Assembly (NCBI GenBank): GCA_950097015.1
Contig: CATNEN010000029.1
Span: 3,925,501 to 3,989,500 of the forward strand
From: Macrostomum hystrix
Taxonomy: Eukaryota > Platyhelminthes > Macrostomidae
Reading direction: 5' to 3'
Length of the DNA: 64,000 nucleotides
Below are positions 62,801 through 64,000 of this stretch, in pieces (the stretch's first letter is position 1; each line of letters opens with the position of its first letter). The notes under the pieces were generated by a model. The model was not told the DNA's origin. It made no database searches and worked only from the letters and a program-made list of their open reading frames with translations. Made by a program: the position numbers and the translations under genes.

Positions 62801-64000
62801 CGGCTGCTGCAGCGGGAAACGGCGCCCGGCCAGCTAGGAGGCCGGCAACGTCCAGCTCGCGATAGATCTGCAGCCGGTATTCGTCCATCTGGATCTTCTT
62901 CAAATTGGCCCGCTCGTAGTCTTCGTTTTCAACAGCTTGACGCTTTTCAACTTCTAATTTGCCCAGCTTCTCGCCGACCCGCTGCAGCTGCAGTACGGCA
63001 TCGCGGAGACGCTTGGCCAGCTCAAACTGTTCGGCCAGGACGGCGTCGTGCTTGCGAGCCTCCAGTTTGCGGATGACGTCGGCGATTTCGCGATCCTGGA
63101 GAATTAACAAGTGAGAAAATCAGGTGATCTTTAAGTACTGGGTAATAATATAATTGCTTCAATTGAGCCAGTTGAGCAGCCGACAACACAGCCGCAGCTA
63201 CTGAGCGGCGAATCTGAAGGCTGCATACGACTGCTCAGTCCATCGACTGGGGGGACGCCACAGTAGCCCTCATTTACCCCCAACTGATGCTCGTACCCAT
63301 TTAACGACAGGGTGAATTGAAGCAATGCAGAGTTAAGTGTATCACCTAATTATATAGCATAAAGCCTAAAGGACAAAAATAGTTTTTTTTCCGATGCTCT
63401 TATCAAGTACAACAGATAAGAAATAACATATTTGATCTGATTTGATCACATCTGTATGCTGAAATCCCCTTTATAAAGTAATTTTTTACCTGATACATGT
63501 CAAAAGCCAGGTCATCTAACGGAGAGATATAATCTGGGCCGAACACTCGATCGTCAGCCGCTTTGTCAATGCCAGCCCGGCTAACAATGTCCATCGGTGA
63601 ATAGAGCGGATCGCCAATTAAATTGATGGCTACTAGGCCGACCTGGTTATAGAGATTGTGCTTGTTTACATAGTTTTTGTGAATAACCAGCTTTAAATAA
63701 ACGCCAACCGCGTCAACGTGAACGGATTTCAATTCTCGAGCACGAAAGCCGGTCTTCTCATTGTCGGACAGGGCTACGTAGCCTAAACGAGAATAGCGCG
63801 CATTCTGCAGATTATGCGACACACCGTCTGGCACATCGCCGACAAAGAATTCAATCTTGGAAGCTATCAGATATTGATGAGACAGGATTTGCACTTTGCG
63901 AATTCGCGATCTCTGTTCCAGGTAGACAACTAGATCCTGTGGGTACAGACAGAATCTGGAGCTAACCCAGCCGCGAGTGGTTGGCGAATGCCGGTTAAGC
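59649..64000 (-). CDS. CEP104: Centrosomal protein CEP104 (N-terminus outside window)
   Basis: Exons 63490-64000, 62349-63095, 60714-61801 and 59649-59874 join in frame to 856 residues; human CEP104 has about 925, so roughly 60-70 N-terminal residues are missing. CEP104 sits at ciliary tips and growing microtubule ends and binds tubulin, EB1 and CP110. Domain order is canonical. An N-terminal jelly-roll has GWVSSRFCLYPQDLV and SHQYLIASKIEFFVGDVP. A coiled coil follows (IRKLEARKHDAVLAEQFELA). The TOG domain runs from exon 3 of the four into the next. After a Gln-rich linker comes a C-terminal zinc-finger array with CIFCDEKVQ, CTSCRQVVE, CPYCTEA and CPLCHENFP. The last residues contain SKLP, close to the EB1-binding SxIP motif. 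Introns contain SINEs and a 24-bp array. Confidence 0.97.
59977..60610. repeat. 24-bp minisatellite in CEP104 intron (about 26 units)
   Basis: Unit ctgaaggactaggaagacattgtc with indel variants (gaggagttaggaagaaattgtg). It fills most of intron 59875-60713. Confidence 0.92.
60714..61801 (-). CDS. CEP104: CEP104 exon c
   Basis: 1088 nt from DKVFSVFRAAQTL after a cctcacag acceptor to EHEQHV plus two bases at a gtaagg donor. It encodes the rest of the TOG domain, a long Gln/Lys-rich helix-forming linker and most of the zinc-binding region. Confidence 0.96.
61897..61970 (+). mobile_element. tRNA-like SINE head, + orientation, in CEP104 intron
   Basis: The sequence gtatagcccagtagttaggg starts an A-box region and gtcggggttcgattcccgat is a B-box arm, matching the heads of family A read on the + strand. 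No SINE body follows in this orientation. A true tRNA gene is unlikely because no 3' acceptor strand pairs with the 5' end. Confidence 0.6.
62035..62275 (-). mobile_element. tRNA-derived SINE, family A, copy 5 (diverged)
   Basis: Same body as the copy at 18403 (cagtcgcagctgttgcgcgg, ttcagtccatggactgg, tacccatttaacagctg) with a head that differs (ggctgagattcgaaccc). It lies in CEP104 intron 61802-62348 in the gene's orientation. Confidence 0.75.
62349..63095 (-). CDS. CEP104: CEP104 exon b
   Basis: 249 codons from DREIADVIRKLEARK, after a ctccag acceptor, to GVQ at a gtaatc donor, phase 0 on both sides. It carries the coiled coil, a Pro/Ala-rich stretch and the start of the TOG domain (EKDMREASAVIDMFGLPLV). 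Confidence 0.96.
63150..63345 (-). mobile_element. tRNA-derived SINE, family A, copy 6 (5' truncated)
   Basis: The body is present (gacaacacagccgcagctac, ctgctcagtccatcgactgg, gcaatgcagagttaagtgt) and stops before the tRNA-like head. It lies in CEP104 intron 63096-63489. Confidence 0.82.
63490..64000 (-). CDS. CEP104: CEP104 exon a (5' partial)
   Basis: Open to the window edge in the CEP104 frame, starting within NRHSPTTRGWVSSRFC. It ends ...FDMYQ at a CAG/gtaaaa donor in phase 0. It encodes the jelly-roll tubulin-binding-type domain. Confidence 0.96.

Overview
The window is animal nuclear DNA. It carries three conserved metazoan genes with GT-AG introns (a Polycomb/CBX chromodomain protein, ribosomal protein S6 and CEP104), two copies of a Jockey-type LINE, two tRNA-derived SINE families and a hAT relic. 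It also has an extreme load of minisatellites: by my hand estimate from array coordinates, about a third of the 64 kb. GC-rich coding exons sit in AT-rich, repeat-filled introns and spacers. I infer a lophotrochozoan-type invertebrate, with a free-living flatworm such as a macrostomid a reasonable guess. The sequence does not prove the species.

Layout. 1-10.0 kb: two same-strand copies of one LINE (minus strand). Copy 1 is cut by the window edge; copy 2 is about 5.9 kb and has both ORFs intact. ORF1 joins a catalytically complete AlkB-type Fe(II)/2-oxoglutarate dioxygenase domain to a glycine/arginine-rich linker and three zinc knuckles. ORF2 is an AP endonuclease plus Jockey-like reverse transcriptase. 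10-35 kb: no gene that I can support. It is a succession of tandem arrays with units of 15 to about 64 bp, most often 17 or 20 bp, some with higher-order structure, plus copies of both SINE families. 35.9-43.5 kb: a five-exon Polycomb gene on the minus strand, with a GC-rich upstream stretch to 45.1 kb. 45.5-54.8 kb: five large minisatellites (23, 45, 29, 30 and 65 bp units). 55.0-55.9 kb: a SINE split by a 622-bp hAT relic with an 8-bp target duplication. 56.3-57.0 kb: RPS6 in a single coding exon. 59.6-64.0 kb: the last four exons of CEP104, whose introns hold a 24-bp array and SINEs.

How the genes relate. The three host genes are all on the minus strand. They have separate jobs (chromatin silencing, translation, ciliary tip and microtubule ends) and there is no sign of an operon. 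The reading frame joins cleanly across all seven introns that I could place (four in the Polycomb gene, three in CEP104). The most novel features are the AlkB-bearing retrotransposon ORF1 and the Polycomb protein, whose RING1-binding C-box is internal and is followed by about 510 low-complexity residues ending near a CtBP-type motif. The density and higher-order structure of the minisatellites also stand out.
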